From: an uncultured Shinella sp.
GTDB lineage: Bacteria; Pseudomonadota; Alphaproteobacteria; Rhizobiales; Rhizobiaceae
DNA length: 26,493 bases
Assembly: GCF_946479415.1 (NCBI RefSeq)
Contig: NZ_CAMLFY010000057.1
Span: 1 to 26,493 of the forward strand
Direction of reading: 5' to 3'
The notes beneath the pieces were generated by a model that saw only the letters and a list, made by a program, of their open reading frames with translations, made no database searches and was not told where the DNA came from. Below are positions 1 to 6,479 of this stretch, piece by piece. The translations under genes and the position numbers were made by a program. Each line of letters begins with the position of its first letter. Position 1 is the stretch's first letter.

Positions 1-230
1 ACCTCATGGGTGAAATTGTCCCGCTCCACCACCAGCCAGCGCCGGCAGCCGGCGACATGCTGCCAATGCTCGCGAATGCGGCCGCGCGGATTGGCGCGCA
101 GATGCACATAGTCGTGCCACACCTCCTCGGCCGCCATCGGCGCCGGGCGAACGGGCGTGGCATCGCCGCGGATCAAAAACTCTTCCTTGGGGCGCGTGCC
201 GCAATGCGGGCAGGAAATCAGGCTTGCCAT
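1..230 (-). CDS. soxD: Sarcosine oxidase delta subunit SoxD (partial, 3' end beyond left edge)
   Basis: Heterotetrameric sarcosine oxidase oxidatively demethylates sarcosine to glycine, passing the methyl group to tetrahydrofolate; delta is the small zinc-binding subunit. The reading frame from the ATG at 230 gives 76 complete residues and is still open at the window edge. It starts MASLISCPHCGTRPKEEF and contains a CPHC knuckle (Cys7, Cys10), His55/His58 and Cys62 (GCRRW), as expected for the delta-subunit zinc site. The start lies 8 bases after the soxB stop on the same strand, so the two genes are cotranscribed. The usual order is soxB-soxD-soxA-soxG, so the alpha and gamma genes should follow beyond the left edge. 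Recognised from family memory of the N-terminal motif and the operon context; I see no good alternative. Confidence 0.93.
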   Translation of the reverse strand, partial: MASLISCPHCGTRPKEEFLIRGDATPVRPAPMAAEEVWHDYVHLRANPRGRIREHWQHVAGCRRWLVVERDNFTHE

Positions 231-238
231 GGGTCAGC

Positions 239-1489
239 TCAATGCAGGTTGGGCTGGGTGCCGGCACCCGCCTCGTCGATGGGGAAGCCGCGCTCGAAGC
301 GATCGAGCCGCAGCGCGCGCGCCACATGGTGGCTCTCGCCCTTGGCCAGCAGATGCGCAAAGCAGAAGCCGGAGGCCGGCGTCGCCTTGAAGCCGCCGTA
401 GCACCAGCCGCAATTGAGATAGAGGTTTTCGATGGAGGTCCGGTCGATGATCGGCGAGCCGTCCATCGACATGTCCATGACGCCGCCCCAGCTGCGCAGC
501 ACGCGCACACGCGAAAGACCGGGGATCATCGTCACCCCCTCTTCCATCACATGCTCGGCCGTCGCGAGGTTGCCGCGCTGCGCATAGGAGGAATAGCCGT
601 CGATCTCCGCGCCGAAGACCAGCCCGCCTTTGTCCGACTGCGAGATATAAAAATGCCCCGCGCCATAGGTGATGACGTGATCGATGCAGGGCTTCAGCCC
701 CTCCGTCACGAAGGCCTGCAACACGTGGCTTTCCAGCGGCAGCTTCAGCCCCGCCATCTCGCCGACGCGCGAAGAGTTGCCCGCCGCCGCCAGCGCCAGC
801 TTGTTGCAGCCGATGAACCCCTTCGTCGTCTCGACACCCGTGACGATGCCGTTCTCACGGCGGATGCCGGTGACTTCGCAGTTCTGGATAAGATCAACGC
901 CCAGCCGATCGGCCCCGCGTGCGAAACCCCAGGCGACGGCATCGTGCCGTGCGGTTCCCGCCCGGCGCTGCAACAGGCCGCCGATGATTGGAAAGCGTCC
1001 GTGGTCGAAATTCAGGAAGGGCAGCATGCTCTTCAGCGTCTCGCGGTCGAGAAGCTCCGCCACAACCCCTTCCATCATCATGGCATTGCCGCGGCGGATA
1101 TAATGATCGCGCTGGCCATCATTGTGGAAGAGGCTGATGATGCCGCGTTGTGAGAGCATCACATTGTAGTTGAGGTCCTGCTCCAAGCCCTCCCAGAGTT
1201 TCAGCGAGAACTCGTAGAACGGCTCGTTGCCCGGCAGCATGTAATTCGACCGCACGATCGTGGTGTTGCGGCCGACATTGCCGGAACCGAGATAGCCTTT
1301 CTCGATGACCGCGACATTGCGGATGCCGAATTCCTTGGCAAGATAATAGGCCGTCGCAAGACCATGCCCGCCGCCGCCGACGATGATGACGTCGTAATGC
1401 GTCTTCGGCTCCGGCTCGCGCCAGGCAGGTTTCCAGCCGAGATTTCCGGCAAAGGCTTGTTTCAGGATGGAAAGGGCGGAGTAACGCAT
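239..1489 (-). CDS. soxB: Sarcosine oxidase beta subunit SoxB
   Basis: Beta subunit of the cytoplasmic tetrameric sarcosine oxidase. It carries the sarcosine-oxidising flavin site (FAD) and, in characterised enzymes, a covalent FMN attached to a histidine. The protein is 416 residues, the usual family length. Residues 31-53 (HYDVIIVGGGGHGLATAYYL) form the dinucleotide-binding beta-alpha-beta motif. GTARHDAVAWGF places His182 where the family carries the flavinylated histidine. The C-terminal half shows the DAO-type GWCYGGFKATPASG segment near the flavin. The frame stays open upstream to 1552, but the ATG at 1489 gives the canonical N-terminus MRYSALSILKQAFAG and has CCGGGA upstream. It is the first gene of the operon in this window, divergent from cysQ across 143 bases. 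Confidence 0.96.
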   Translation of the reverse strand: MRYSALSILKQAFAGNLGWKPAWREPEPKTHYDVIIVGGGGHGLATAYYLAKEFGIRNVAVIEKGYLGSGNVGRNTTIVRSNYMLPGNEPFYEFSLKLWEGLEQDLNYNVMLSQRGIISLFHNDGQRDHYIRRGNAMMMEGVVAELLDRETLKSMLPFLNFDHGRFPIIGGLLQRRAGTARHDAVAWGFARGADRLGVDLIQNCEVTGIRRENGIVTGVETTKGFIGCNKLALAAAGNSSRVGEMAGLKLPLESHVLQAFVTEGLKPCIDHVITYGAGHFYISQSDKGGLVFGAEIDGYSSYAQRGNLATAEHVMEEGVTMIPGLSRVRVLRSWGGVMDMSMDGSPIIDRTSIENLYLNCGWCYGGFKATPASGFCFAHLLAKGESHHVARALRLDRFERGFPIDEAGAGTQPNLH

Positions 1490-1632
1490 GCAAAATCCCG
1501 GATCAGTTGCGCCACATTCGCATATGCAGCACAAACGGCAAGACCAAGGCACCTGTCCGGCGCGGTTTCCACATGCGACATTTGCTTTCCGGCAAGGCCG
1601 CGGCTAAGCCAGAAGCAGAAAGGCCGGAAACG

Positions 1633-2460
1633 ATGCAGGCAGAGGCAACAGAGCTGAAACGCGTGATGGAAAGTGCCGCGCTCGCCGCTGGCCGCGCCAT
1701 CATGACCATCCACAGCGCTGGCCCGGACGTGCATTTCAAACCGGACAGCTCCCCGGTCACCGAGGCGGATGAAGAGGCCGAGCGGGTGATTCTTGCGGCC
1801 CTCGCCCGGCATTTCCCGCAAATTCCGGTCGTCGCCGAGGAGGCTGTCGCCGCCGGCCAGGTGCCCGACATTTCCACCGGCCTGTTCTTCCTCGTCGACC
1901 CGCTCGACGGCACCAAGGAATTCGTCGCCGGCCGCAACGAGTTCACCGTCAACATCGCGCTTATCGAATCGGGTGTGCCGATCGCCGGCATCGTCTATGC
2001 GCCAGCGCTTGCAGTGGGCTTCATTGCCGTCGACGGCCATGCCGAACGCTTCACCGTGGCAGATGGTCACACCCTCTCCGGTCGCCAGGGCATCGGCTGT
2101 CGTGGCCGTGGCAAGGCGCTCACCGCCGTCGCCAGCCGTTCGCACGATACACCCGAAACCACCCGCTTCCTCGACGATCACGGCATTGACGCCTGCAAGG
2201 CGATCGGCTCGTCGCTGAAATTCTGCCTCGTCGCAGAGGGTCTGGCCGACGTCTATCCCCGCTTCAGCCGCACGATGGAATGGGACACCGCCGCGGGCGA
2301 CGCCGTGTTGCGCGCAGCCGGCGGCGAAACCCGCACCCTCGACGGCGCGCCGCTTACCTATGGCAAACGCAACCAGCTCCATGACGCCGACTTCGCCAAC
2401 CCCAACTTCATCGCCTCGGGCGCTGGATGGAACAGGGTTATGTCGCAGGCCACAAAATAA
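1633..2460 (+). CDS. cysQ: 3'(2'),5'-bisphosphate nucleotidase CysQ (inositol monophosphatase fold)
   Basis: Magnesium-dependent phosphatase that converts 3'-phosphoadenosine 5'-phosphate, a by-product of sulfate assimilation and sulfotransferases, to AMP. The protein is 275 residues from the ATG at 1633. Metal and substrate motifs are in family order: PVTEAD (41-46), VVAEE (66-70), the signature VDPLDGT (88-94) and EWDTAAGDA (216-224). The WDTAAGDAVLRAAGG form and the overall length favour CysQ over SuhB-type inositol monophosphatase. The frame is open upstream to 1507 with alternative ATGs at 1507 and 1573. The start at 1633 is preferred because family homology begins there and AGAAAGGCCGGAAA lies just upstream. 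It is followed by 175 non-coding bases before the capsule gene kpsE. In many bacteria PAP phosphatase supports sulfated surface glycans, but that link here would be inference. Confidence 0.9.
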   Translation: MQAEATELKRVMESAALAAGRAIMTIHSAGPDVHFKPDSSPVTEADEEAERVILAALARHFPQIPVVAEEAVAAGQVPDISTGLFFLVDPLDGTKEFVAGRNEFTVNIALIESGVPIAGIVYAPALAVGFIAVDGHAERFTVADGHTLSGRQGIGCRGRGKALTAVASRSHDTPETTRFLDDHGIDACKAIGSSLKFCLVAEGLADVYPRFSRTMEWDTAAGDAVLRAAGGETRTLDGAPLTYGKRNQLHDADFANPNFIASGAGWNRVMSQATK

Positions 2461-2479
2461 CCCGATTGCTCAACGAAAA

Positions 2480-2500
2480 GGCGCCCGATACGGGGGCGCC
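2480..2500. terminator. GC-rich hairpin after cysQ
   Basis: GGCGCCC (2480-2486) and GGGCGCC (2494-2500) pair as a 7-bp stem, 20 bases after the cysQ stop. On the + strand there is no T-run after the stem. On the - strand the stem is followed by TTTTCG, so as an intrinsic terminator it would face the wrong way. It may simply mark the 3' end of cysQ mRNA. Confidence 0.4.
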
Positions 2501-2524
2501 GGAAATCGTAGCCGCAGAAGTGAT

Positions 2525-2541
2525 GTCTGGAAATTCCAGAC
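2525..2541. promoter_or_regulatory. Perfect 17-bp palindrome upstream of kpsE
   Basis: GTCTGGAA-A-TTCCAGAC is a perfect 8+1+8 inverted repeat, 95 bases before the kpsE start. A possible promoter follows: TTGTTG at 2549-2554 and CATAAT at 2573-2578, spacing 18. That puts the palindrome near -50, consistent with an activator or repressor site. As RNA it could instead form a GTCTGG/CCAGAC stem followed by GGCATTTTT and act as the cysQ terminator. The sequence does not decide between the two. Confidence 0.5.
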
Positions 2542-2635
2542 GGCATTTTTGTTGTCTGTAAAGGTTATTTCGCATAATCTGTTGGCCAAAGCCCCTAGGC
2601 GACTAACCAGTTTTCTTTGGAAAGAGTGGTCCGAC

Positions 2636-4030
2636 GTGAAAGAAGAAAAGACGCCCGTAAAGGCGGAAGCCCAGACACACGTCCCCACCGGTGCCAGCAG
2701 CCTGCTTGATATCGCCAAGCAACGCGCCCAGCAGCGTGCAGATGATAAGAAAGTCGTGGCCATCAACAAGGCCCCGGTAAAACGCGTACCCGATCCGAAT
2801 TTGGACGACGAAGAAGATCTGGGCGCACGCGCGCGCAAATCGACCGACATCGTCAAGACTATCCTGACTCTGCCCAAAATGCCCAAGCCGAAGCGCCGGC
2901 TTCCCTGGACGGGCATCTCCTTCGGTCTCGTCGTGATTGTTCCGACGATCCTGACAGCGCTCTATTTCGCCTTTATTGCGAGCCCGCAATATGTCGTGGA
3001 GACGCAGTTCTCGGTTCGAGGCTCAAGCCAATCGTCGCTCAATGCGCTCGGATTGACTGCTCTGGTCGGATCGTCATCGCAGTCCGGCGATTCCTATGTC
3101 GTCGCTGATTACATACACTCCGCCCAGATCCTGCCCGATATCCGGCAGCAGACCGGTATGGATGTTCGCACGATCTACTCCCGCCCGACGATCGATTTTC
3201 TCTATCGTGAAAACGGCGAACGCGCGCTCGATGAATTCCGCGATTATTGGCGGAATATGGTCAATGTCAGCTACAACTCGACCACCGGCAATGTGACGAT
3301 GCGTGTCTTCGCATTCTCTCCTGCCGACGCCAAACAGGTTTCCGAAGCCATTCTGGCTGCCTCCGAGCACCTGGTGAACAACCTGGCGGACAAATCCCGT
3401 CGCCAGGTTGTCGAGATGGCAAACCAGCAGGTCGCCCGGTCGGAAGAACGCCTTCGCAACATCCGCAAACAGATGACGCAATTGCGAACGACCGAACAGG
3501 CGGTCGATCCCACCGCCGTTGCGACGATGGAAGCTGCCATTATCAGTTCGCTCGAACAGGAACTGGCAACATTGCGCACGCGTTATAAAGCGCTCGTGGA
3601 CTCCATCAGCAAGGAAGCTCCGTCTGCCCGCGTGATCGAACGGCAGATCACCGCGCTGGAGCAGCAGCTTGTCGAGCAGAAGAACCGCATGACGGGCGGC
3701 GATGCGCCAAGCGATGGCAAAACCGCGCGCAACGGGGTCGATACATCCTCCAGTGCGTTGCCGGAAATGATCGACCGATTCACCGAACTCGGCGTCGAGC
3801 AGGAGTTTGCCGTCAAGGCCTATACAGCCTCACTGGCTTCGCTTGAAACTGCTATGCAGGAAGCACAAAAGCAGGAGCGCTATTTTGCAGTCTACGTTCA
3901 GCCGCGCGAACCGGAAATTGCACTTTATCCCTTCAGCACGCTGAACACCGGCATCGTCCTCCTTTCTTCCCTGTGCCTTTGGATCATTGGCTACTTCGTG
4001 TTCCGCTCGGTCAAGGATCACGCAATCTGA
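2636..4030 (+). CDS. kpsE: Capsule polysaccharide export inner-membrane protein, KpsE/RkpR type (PCP family)
   Basis: Polysaccharide co-polymerase-type protein expected to span the periplasm and link the ABC exporter to the outer-membrane channel. The protein is 464 residues from GTG 2636. It has a charged cytoplasmic N-terminus of about 90 residues, a membrane segment at about 94-115 (ISFGLVVIVPTILTALYFAF), then FIASPQYVVETQFSVRG typical of the family. A long central coiled coil (RRQVVEMANQQVARSEERL region) follows, then the EPEIALYP segment before the second C-terminal membrane helix (VLLSSLCLWIIGYFVF). The frame runs back to 2360 inside cysQ, which cannot be coding throughout. GTG 2636 has GGAAAGAG 9 bases upstream. 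ATG 2879 would give 383 residues, near the E. coli KpsE length, but lacks a clear binding site. Followed by a small ORF and kpsT on the same strand. Confidence 0.88.
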   Translation: MKEEKTPVKAEAQTHVPTGASSLLDIAKQRAQQRADDKKVVAINKAPVKRVPDPNLDDEEDLGARARKSTDIVKTILTLPKMPKPKRRLPWTGISFGLVVIVPTILTALYFAFIASPQYVVETQFSVRGSSQSSLNALGLTALVGSSSQSGDSYVVADYIHSAQILPDIRQQTGMDVRTIYSRPTIDFLYRENGERALDEFRDYWRNMVNVSYNSTTGNVTMRVFAFSPADAKQVSEAILAASEHLVNNLADKSRRQVVEMANQQVARSEERLRNIRKQMTQLRTTEQAVDPTAVATMEAAIISSLEQELATLRTRYKALVDSISKEAPSARVIERQITALEQQLVEQKNRMTGGDAPSDGKTARNGVDTSSSALPEMIDRFTELGVEQEFAVKAYTASLASLETAMQEAQKQERYFAVYVQPREPEIALYPFSTLNTGIVLLSSLCLWIIGYFVFRSVKDHAI

Positions 4031-4056
4031 CGGACGCCTGAAAAGCGAGCGGTGCA

Positions 4057-4158
4057 ATGCCTTTGATATCGGAAAAGAACTTTGACTATGCGATCTGCGA
4101 AGATACACGCCTCGTCTCTGCGCTTTTCCTCACCCCTTCGGAAGATCATGAAGCATGA
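4057..4158 (+). CDS. 33-residue ORF translationally overlapping kpsT
   Basis: The ATG at 4057 opens a 33-codon frame starting MPLISEKNFDYAICEDTR and ending in a TGA that shares ATGA with the kpsT start (4155-4158). The gap between kpsE and kpsT is otherwise 124 bases and empty. I recognise no family. Its upstream region (GCGAGCGG) is only a weak ribosome binding site. The ORF could be a genuine small protein, a leader that couples kpsT translation to upstream ribosomes, or a remnant of a lost gene such as kpsM. I see no KpsM-like hydrophobic sequence in it. Confidence 0.4.
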   Translation: MPLISEKNFDYAICEDTRLVSALFLTPSEDHEA

Positions 4159-4841
4159 TCATATTCGATAAAGTCAGCAAAGCATATCCGCGCCCGGGCG
4201 GCGGAAAAAAGGTCATTCTTGACAGTTTCACCGCTGCGTTTCCGACCGGGATCAATATTGGCATTCTCGGGCGAAATGGCGCCGGAAAATCGACATTGAT
4301 GAATATGATTTCCGGTGGAGAGATGCCCGATTCCGGCCGCATCCTGCGCGAGGGGCGGATTTCCTGGCCACTGGGCTTCAACGGCGGTGTGCACGGAAAG
4401 CTTACGGGCGCGCAAAATACGCGTTTCATCGCCGATATCTATGGAAAGCCACGCAACAAGGTTCTCGAGTTCGTGGAAGAATTCTCGGAACTCGGCCCCT
4501 ATCTGGACATGCCGGTTCGAACCTATTCCGCGGGGATGAAGGCACGGCTTGCCTTCGGCATCTGCATGGCGATCGAATTCGAATATTATTTGATCGATGA
4601 AGTCATCGCCGTCGGCGATTCGACCTTCAAGAAAAAATGCAAGATCGTCTTCGAAGAGCGACGGGAAAACGCGACGCTGTTGCTCGTCTCGCACTCTGCC
4701 GGCCTGCTTCGCTCTTTCTGCGATATCGGCGGCGTCATGCACAATGGTCAGCTGACGTTTTACAGCGATATCGAAGAAGCCATTCAGGTTCACGAAGAGA
4801 TACTGCGTTCCAACCCCGCGCTGCACAAGAAGACGGCTTGA
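4155..4841 (+). CDS. kpsT: Capsule export ABC transporter ATP-binding protein KpsT
   Basis: ATPase that would power export of lipid-linked capsular polysaccharide across the inner membrane with a KpsM permease. The protein is 228 residues, the usual short KpsT/CtrD length without the C-terminal carbohydrate-binding domain of Wzt. It has a Walker A at about 39-47 (GRNGAGKST), the ISWPLGFNGGVHGKLTG Q-loop region typical of polysaccharide exporters, the signature YSAGMKAR, a Walker B with YLIDEVIAVGD and the switch histidine in LLVSHSAG. The start overlaps the preceding small ORF by ATGA. The partner permease is not in the window, which is unusual because kpsM normally sits directly beside kpsT. 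The gene ends 31 bases before the convergent end of kpsS, with no clear terminator between. Confidence 0.94.
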   Translation: MIIFDKVSKAYPRPGGGKKVILDSFTAAFPTGINIGILGRNGAGKSTLMNMISGGEMPDSGRILREGRISWPLGFNGGVHGKLTGAQNTRFIADIYGKPRNKVLEFVEEFSELGPYLDMPVRTYSAGMKARLAFGICMAIEFEYYLIDEVIAVGDSTFKKKCKIVFEERRENATLLLVSHSAGLLRSFCDIGGVMHNGQLTFYSDIEEAIQVHEEILRSNPALHKKTA

Positions 4842-4872
4842 CACCGGCTCCTACAAATCAGCCTTTGCAGGG

Positions 4873-6300
4873 TTAGATTGCCACGCCTCTGTCCACACGC
4901 GCAGACGTAAATGGCGTGACAACGGCCTTCGCAGATGTGGAACGCGCCGCCTGCACATCGGCGTCGATCGTCCTGAGCTTTGCCAGAAGCGAGTTGGCCG
5001 CGACCTCTATCCCTTCATAGGCATAGAAATCACCATATTGCAGACATTGTTGCCCGACCCATTGAATATAGTCTCGTCGCAAGGCCGCCGGGGCCACATG
5101 GCCAGACGCCCAGAACTGATCAAGGTCGATCCCCTTCTTCACGCAGAAAGCGAGTTCCGGGTGGCGATAGAAGGCCTGCCCCAGAACGGCAAGCGGAACA
5201 CCATGGACGAGAGCCGACAGGCCGGATGTGCTGTTGATGGTCACCATACCGGCAGAATGGCGCGTCAAAAGCCCGAGCGAACCACCGTCGAGGATATGAA
5301 CCCGCTCCGCGACATTGTTGAGCACGCTCACCTGGCGGATGAATTGGCTATCCTGGCTGTGTCCGCGTTCCATCGGATGAATCTTGAACACCAGCTGAGA
5401 TGCCGCCGGCGCATTGCGCGCAAAGGAGACGATCGATTTCAGAATCAGCCTTTGATTGCTCCAGCCGCCCGCAGCGGCGCCAAGCTGGCCATCGTCGTGC
5501 ACCTGCAGGGGCACCAGATAATAGCGCTTGTCATGATGCTCCAGCAAACGTTCCAGGCTGCGATAATTGCGGCCGAGATTGCTGAATTTACGGTAGTAGT
5601 TCTTGATCCAGTAGAACATCTCCCGCACGAACGACCGCTTGGGCTTGTGGAAAAGCTTGCGCTCGCTCGGCCGGGAGAACAGGCCTCTCACGGCAAAATA
5701 CGTAAAGGCGTAGCTCGCCATCGCACCGAAAGAAGAAGGGTAGCTCGCCTTCGGCCGTTCGGTCCGCGACTCGGCATCTTCTTCAGAAGGAAGCAGGCCT
5801 GCGATGGGAGAGCGCCAGTTGTTGCCACCGAGTTCCATCGTCACGAAGCCGGGGCGAATATAGCCCTCCTCGAGGCAAAGCGCGGGAACATCCGCCAGTG
5901 CGCACTGCTCCAATGCGATCCTGTGGATTTCACGCTCGCATCCGAAAAGCACGACATAGTCGAAACCATGTTCACCGACGATTTCAGTGAACCACTCGCG
6001 CCAGGCATCCGCAGTGCCCGAAAAATGGAGGTTCTGGCTGCCGCGGGCAAAGAGACGATCGCCCGCATTGAAGCAGACACGCCAAGCCTCGAAGCCATTT
6101 TGATTGAGAAGAGCCTGCACTTTTCTGAAAAAAGGGCCAACAGGACCCTGCAACAGGAGCACGCGCGGCGCGCTCTTGGAGGGAAAGCGCTTCGAAAGTT
6201 TGCGGCGCAGCGAAAGATTGATCAGCCGCGAACCACGCACGGAACCATTGTCAGACTCGGAGCGATCCGCCTTTAAATCTTTATCATGCTGTTCAGTCAT
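4873..6300 (-). CDS. kpsS: Capsule polysaccharide export protein KpsS (Kdo-linker glycosyltransferase)
   Basis: KpsS adds the first beta-Kdo to the phosphatidylglycerol anchor of group 2-type capsules, and KpsC extends the linker. This is family knowledge for E. coli and Neisseria. The protein is 475 residues from the ATG at 6300. Family homology begins at RVLLLQGPVGPFFRK (about 46-60), followed by FNAGDRLFARG, VVLFGCEREIHRIAL and the hallmark LEEGYIRPGFVTMELGG. The C-terminal half has VPLQVHDDGQL, FKIHPMERG and TINSTSGLSALVHG, typical of the sugar-nucleotide-binding half. About 45 poorly conserved residues precede the core. An alternative TTG start at 6381 would add 27 residues but has its GGGGAAGG touching the start codon. 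The gene lies downstream of kpsC across a 179-base gap that contains a strong hairpin. Confidence 0.9.
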   Translation of the reverse strand: MTEQHDKDLKADRSESDNGSVRGSRLINLSLRRKLSKRFPSKSAPRVLLLQGPVGPFFRKVQALLNQNGFEAWRVCFNAGDRLFARGSQNLHFSGTADAWREWFTEIVGEHGFDYVVLFGCEREIHRIALEQCALADVPALCLEEGYIRPGFVTMELGGNNWRSPIAGLLPSEEDAESRTERPKASYPSSFGAMASYAFTYFAVRGLFSRPSERKLFHKPKRSFVREMFYWIKNYYRKFSNLGRNYRSLERLLEHHDKRYYLVPLQVHDDGQLGAAAGGWSNQRLILKSIVSFARNAPAASQLVFKIHPMERGHSQDSQFIRQVSVLNNVAERVHILDGGSLGLLTRHSAGMVTINSTSGLSALVHGVPLAVLGQAFYRHPELAFCVKKGIDLDQFWASGHVAPAALRRDYIQWVGQQCLQYGDFYAYEGIEVAANSLLAKLRTIDADVQAARSTSAKAVVTPFTSARVDRGVAI

Positions 6301-6423
6301 GACAGGCTGACTCAACTCGGAATAGTGCAGGAGGCATTTGTCATCGCACAAACCCGTCTCTTTAGCAACCGCATCCGCCAACCTTCCCCGAAAATCCCAC
6401 CTTCAGCACAGACATACGAGACC

Positions 6424-6450
6424 TTCCGAGATCGCGCGCGCGATCTGGAA
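6424..6450 (-). promoter_or_regulatory. Intercistronic hairpin between kpsC and kpsS
   Basis: AGATCGCGCGCGCGATCT (6429-6446) is a perfect 18-bp palindrome. With flanking TTCC and GGAA it forms a stem of about 13 bp with a single-base bulge. There is no U-run on either side, so it is not a typical intrinsic terminator. It could stabilise or process the kpsC-kpsS mRNA or lower kpsS expression. Confidence 0.5.
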
Positions 6451-6479
6451 AACACTCCTCATCGTTGTCTTCAGTCATA

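Noticed and set aside
1520..1527. GCATATGC palindrome between soxB and cysQ
   Set aside because: An eight-base palindrome is weak evidence and could not be tied to a clear promoter for either gene.
2360..2635. Upstream extension of the kpsE frame into cysQ
   Set aside because: The first part overlaps the conserved end of cysQ in another frame, and the rest has no family homology. The GTG at 2636 has a ribosome binding site.
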